The notes under the pieces: model-generated
The model's input: the letters and a program-made list of their open reading frames with translations, nothing else
Databases searched by the model: none
What the model was told of the DNA's origin: nothing
Translations under genes and position numbers: made by a program
Assembly (NCBI RefSeq): GCF_020181035.1
Contig: NZ_JAIQYY010000011.1
Coordinates: forward strand, 254,658 to 301,289
Direction of reading: 5' to 3'
DNA from: Streptomyces sp. CoH27
Lineage (GTDB): Bacteria; Actinomycetota; Actinomycetes; Streptomycetales; Streptomycetaceae
Length of the DNA stretch: 46,632 nt
Shown here: positions 45,101 through 46,632 of the stretch, one piece after another
Layout: every line of letters starts with the position of its first letter
Position numbering within the stretch: the stretch's first letter is position 1

Positions 45101-45636
45101 TCCAGCCGCAACGCGTCCCCATAGACCTCGCGCCAGGGAGCGAGGAGCTTCACCGCGCGATCGGGCCGCCCGGCCGCCAGGGCACGCCCCACATCGGACC
45201 CGGGCCCGAGCAGCACGGTCAGCCCGTCGCCGTGATTGTCGGCCCAGGCCAGCCGAGGGGTGTCCGCACCCCGGTGCGCGGCCGTGACGAGCCGGCACAG
45301 ATCGGCCCAGCCCCGACCCCCGTCGCGAGCGAGATAGGTGACCCGGGGCATCGACTCATCGACGAAGGCACCACCACGAACCGGGGCAGGGCGGCGCTTC
45401 TCACTCCGTAGCGCCTCCGCCGGAACCACCGCAAGACCCACCCCGAAAACCGGCCGCACCCCCACCCGCGCACAGGCCTTGGCGAAGCGCACGACCCCCG
45501 CGACGGTGTCACGATCCGTAAGGGCCAGCACATCCATACCCCGCTCCGAGGCACGCTCGGCCAGCCGCTCCGGATGGGATGCCCCATACCTCAGGGAGAA
45601 CCCGGAGACGGTGCGCAGATGCGCGAAGCCCGGCAC
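42190..45636 (-). CDS. dnaE2: Error-prone DNA polymerase III alpha subunit (DnaE2)
   Basis: 1148 residues. The catalytic palm motif LPDIDIDVES (about residue 420) and later regions such as FRPGPVAADMVRPFIEARHG and VVFHEQVIDIVAIMTGCGRGEADRVRRGLSDP are those of DnaE. A C-terminal OB-fold follows (about 1000-1060). The N-terminal PHP domain is degenerate: the usual HLHxH is HLRTV and TDHD is TDRD. DnaE2 performs translesion synthesis in SOS mutagenesis with ImuB. The GTG at 45636 is preferred to 45651 because GGGAGG lies 5 nt upstream. Two LexA-type boxes lie just beyond the start. Confidence 0.9.
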   Translation of the reverse strand: MPGFAHLRTVSGFSLRYGASHPERLAERASERGMDVLALTDRDTVAGVVRFAKACARVGVRPVFGVGLAVVPAEALRSEKRRPAPVRGGAFVDESMPRVTYLARDGGRGWADLCRLVTAAHRGADTPRLAWADNHGDGLTVLLGPGSDVGRALAAGRPDRAVKLLAPWREVYGDALRLEAVWHGRTGTGPGSLRLAARTVGFAAEQGVRPVLSNAVRYADPGMGPVADVLDAARRLVPIDPGKELDSGEAWLKGAGDMLRVAERVVEAAGYRRDTAHRLLEQTRATAAECLVDPEDDLGMGTVHFPEAYLVGAGRRTAQRALASRAVAGMVRLGYGGRRAYWERMHHELDIIGHHGFASYFLTVAQVVDDVREMGIRVAARGSGAGSLVNHLLGIANADPVEHGLLMERFLSKERVVLPDIDIDVESARRLEVYRAIIGRFGEERVATVSMPETYRVRHAIRDVGAALSMDPGEIDRVAKSFPHIRARDARAALDELPELRQLAGERERFGRLWELVEALDALPRGVAMHPCGVLLSDASLLARTPVVPTSGEGLPMSQFDKEDVEDLGLLKLDVLGVRMQSAMAHALAEVERVTGERIDLDAVPAGDEETYRLIRSAETLGCFQIESPGQRDLVGRLQPSTFHDLVIDISLFRPGPVAADMVRPFIEARHGRAPVRYPHPDLERPLRGTYGVVVFHEQVIDIVAIMTGCGRGEADRVRRGLSDPESQGRIKVWFAQCAAANGYDAETIRRTWEIVEAFGSYGFCKAHAVAFAVPTYQSAWLKAHHPAAFYAGLLTHDPGMYPKRLLLADARRRGVPILPLDVNVSGVAHRIELVSESGVWGLRLALSDVHGISEVEAKRIEGGQPYSSLVDFWERGRPSRPLAQRLAQVGALDAFGANRRDLQLHLTELHRGARGAGGGQLPLAGGRKTASAGLPDLTSAERLSAELGVLSMDASRNLMDDHREFLKELGVVSARRLREARHGETVLVAGAKAATQTPPIRSGKRVIFSTLDDGTGLVDLAFFDDSHDACAHTVFHSWLLLVRGVVQRRGPRSLSVVGSAAWNLAELVELRAEGGLDVVAARLAEPVAGSGDGGGGDGGDATGGRRIHLPTGYEMHPWADLRPAGQEAAQGPSAIRKLWHQSPGSAG

Positions 45637-45651
45637 ACGCACCTCCCGCAC

Positions 45652-45667
45652 TCGAACATCAGTTCCC
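45652..45667. promoter_or_regulatory. LexA (SOS) box 1 for dnaE2
   Basis: TCGAAC-ATCA-GTTCCC matches the actinobacterial SOS consensus TCGAAC-N4-GTTCGA at 10 of 12 defined positions and lies 16-31 bp upstream of the dnaE2 start. Confidence 0.75.
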
Positions 45668-45695
45668 TACTTCCACCCCCACCATACCTCCATTC

Positions 45696-45711
45696 CCGAA
45701 CATATGTACGA
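45696..45711. promoter_or_regulatory. LexA (SOS) box 2 for dnaE2
   Basis: On the minus strand TCGTAC-ATAT-GTTCGG matches the SOS consensus at 10 of 12 defined positions. Its centre is 44 bp from that of box 1, about four helical turns, so both could be bound on one DNA face. Confidence 0.65.
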
Positions 45712-45740
45712 CACCCGCTGCGGTCCTGGTGAGCGGGTGT
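45711..45740. terminator. Hairpin upstream of the dnaE2 promoter
   Basis: ACACCCGCT (45711-45719) pairs perfectly with AGCGGGTGT (45732-45740), followed by TTTAT on the plus strand. It may insulate the dnaE2 promoter from the protease transcript. An 11-C run (45756-45766) follows. Confidence 0.45.
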
Positions 45741-45782
45741 TTATGCAGGTCGGAGCCCCCCCCCCCGGGCCCAGGGGCAGAT

Positions 45783-45818
45783 GAAAGCCCCCGCGCCCAA
45801 AACGATGCGGGGGCTTTC
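45783..45818 (-). terminator. Strong terminator after the protease gene
   Basis: GAAAGCCCCCGC (45783-45794) and GCGGGGGCTTTC (45807-45818) form a perfect 12-bp stem with a 12-nt loop, 18 bp beyond the protease stop codon. Confidence 0.85.
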
Positions 45819-45836
45819 GACGATGACCCGGAACCG

Positions 45837-46632
45837 CTACGGCAGAGTGACCCCGTAGTAACTGAGCGCCTCGGTCACGGGCTGGAAGAAGGTCGTACCA
45901 CCGGAGGTGCAGTCACCGCTGCCACCGGAGGTCAGCCCGTACGCCACGGTCCCGGCGTACAGCGGACCACCGCTGTCACCGCCCTCGGCGCAGACGGTGG
46001 TCTGGATCAGACCCGAAACGATGTCCCCGCTGCCGTAGTTGACGGTGGCGTTCAGCGCGGTGACCCGCCCGCTGTGCGTACCGGTGGTGGACCCGCGCCG
46101 GTAGACGGTCGTCCCCACGGACGGCGTGGCCGCACTGGTGATGGACTGGCTGCCCACCGAACTCGGATGCGAGATCGAGGAGTTGGTGTAGCGCACCAGG
46201 GCGAAGTCATTGCCCGGGAAGCTGTAGCCGACGTTGGTTCCGAGCACCGTGGTGTGGCTGGAATTGCTGTACCAGGTCGAGGCCACCTGACCGCAGTGCC
46301 CGGCGGTGAGGAAGTAGTACGTGCTGCCGCTGTGCACGTTGAACCCGAGCGAGCAGCGGTAGGAGCCACCGTAGATGGCGTCCCCGCCGGTGATCAGCTT
46401 GTTGAACTTGCCAGGGGTGTGCTTGACGGTGAGCGCGCCCGCCTGGGCACCGGCCTGCCGCTTGATCTTGGCGATCTCGGCCTGGGACACGGTGCTGTCG
46501 ACGGTGACCACGACACGCCCGGTCTTGCTGTCGACCGCCCAGGCCGTACCGGGTACGTCGGCCTGACGGACGGAGTCGCTCGCCTTGGTGAGCTGGGTCG
46601 CGCTGAACGTGTGGGCGTCGCCGGCGTTCGCC
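45837..46632 (-). CDS. Secreted chymotrypsin-like serine protease, streptogrisin B-like (partial)
   Basis: C-terminal 265 residues; the start and signal peptide lie beyond the right edge. A prodomain segment (VDSKTGRVVVTVDSTVSQAEIAK to HTPGKFNKL) precedes a mature enzyme starting at ITGGDAIYGG. The triad is His in LTAGHC, Asp in GNDFALVRY and Ser in GDSGGP, with the Ser-side RCSLGFNV and NATVNYGSGDIV typical of streptogrisins. It most resembles streptogrisin B. The propeptide is removed by self-cleavage in this family. A strong terminator follows. Confidence 0.95.
   Translation of the reverse strand, partial: ANAGDAHTFSATQLTKASDSVRQADVPGTAWAVDSKTGRVVVTVDSTVSQAEIAKIKRQAGAQAGALTVKHTPGKFNKLITGGDAIYGGSYRCSLGFNVHSGSTYYFLTAGHCGQVASTWYSNSSHTTVLGTNVGYSFPGNDFALVRYTNSSISHPSSVGSQSITSAATPSVGTTVYRRGSTTGTHSGRVTALNATVNYGSGDIVSGLIQTTVCAEGGDSGGPLYAGTVAYGLTSGGSGDCTSGGTTFFQPVTEALSYYGVTLP

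Noticed and set aside
42214..45411. Plus-strand open frame of 1065 codons
   Set aside because: Antisense to dnaE2, His/Pro/Arg-rich, without motifs.

Overview
The window is actinobacterial and almost certainly Streptomyces. GC content is very high, third codon positions are nearly all G or C, GTG and TTG starts are common, start/stop overlaps are frequent, and the gene content is typical of the genus (hmgA, Type ISP C-terminal protein, DUF5925 AAA protein, streptogrisin-like protease). From memory only, the order hmgA, ECF sigma, kinase, SGNH esterase, lipase, dnaE2 resembles a stretch of the S. coelicolor core chromosome. I see no rRNA, tRNA or CRISPR array, no integrase or transposase gene, and no classical secondary-metabolite cluster.

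Layout. 1-7.6 kb: mostly minus-strand genes for a surface-anchored protein, an MFS transporter, a CitMHS citrate transporter broken by a 41-bp hairpin repeat, a molybdopterin oxidoreductase, its TetR neighbour and a lipoprotein. 7.7-11.5 kb: hmgA (tyrosine/homogentisate catabolism), a GntR/HutC regulator, an orphan Type ISP C-terminal protein and a nucleotidyltransferase. 11.5-15.7 kb: a TetR divergent from a DrrAB-type ABC exporter over a palindromic operator, a CaiB-type CoA-transferase and a small conserved protein. 15.8-22.5 kb: a SigK/RskA-like sigma/anti-sigma pair divergent from DUF4331, TPR and NicO-type metal transporter genes. 22.5-25.7 kb: a Ser/Thr kinase, an SGNH esterase and a small membrane protein. 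26-33.9 kb: a tightly coupled exopolysaccharide operon (two GT2 enzymes, a CE4 deacetylase, and a 1257-residue protein combining a flippase with a second multi-spanning domain) facing a GH39/PslG-like hydrolase. 34-41.2 kb: mixed genes (DUF5925 AAA ATPase, DUF72, GntR, GNAT, DUF402, methyltransferase, a 44-residue peptide, lipase, MarR/cupin pair) and a 213-bp MITE-like element. 41.2-45.7 kb: an SOS-type mutasome pair (catalytically degenerate Y-family polymerase plus DnaE2) behind two LexA boxes. 45.8 kb to the right edge: a streptogrisin-type protease, truncated by the window.

Three modules look most interesting. (i) The sigma/anti-sigma/DUF4331/TPR/NicO module may be an envelope metal-handling system: the predicted mature N-termini of two of its secreted proteins are Ser-Ser-His and His, both metal-binding-type ends. 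(ii) The exopolysaccharide operon puts a Wzx-like flippase and a polymerase- or GT-C-like domain in one polypeptide. (iii) The mutasome pair has lost the Y-family catalytic carboxylates and the PHP metal ligands but keeps a clamp-binding-like motif and duplicated SOS boxes. All functions come from reading motifs; no database search was run.
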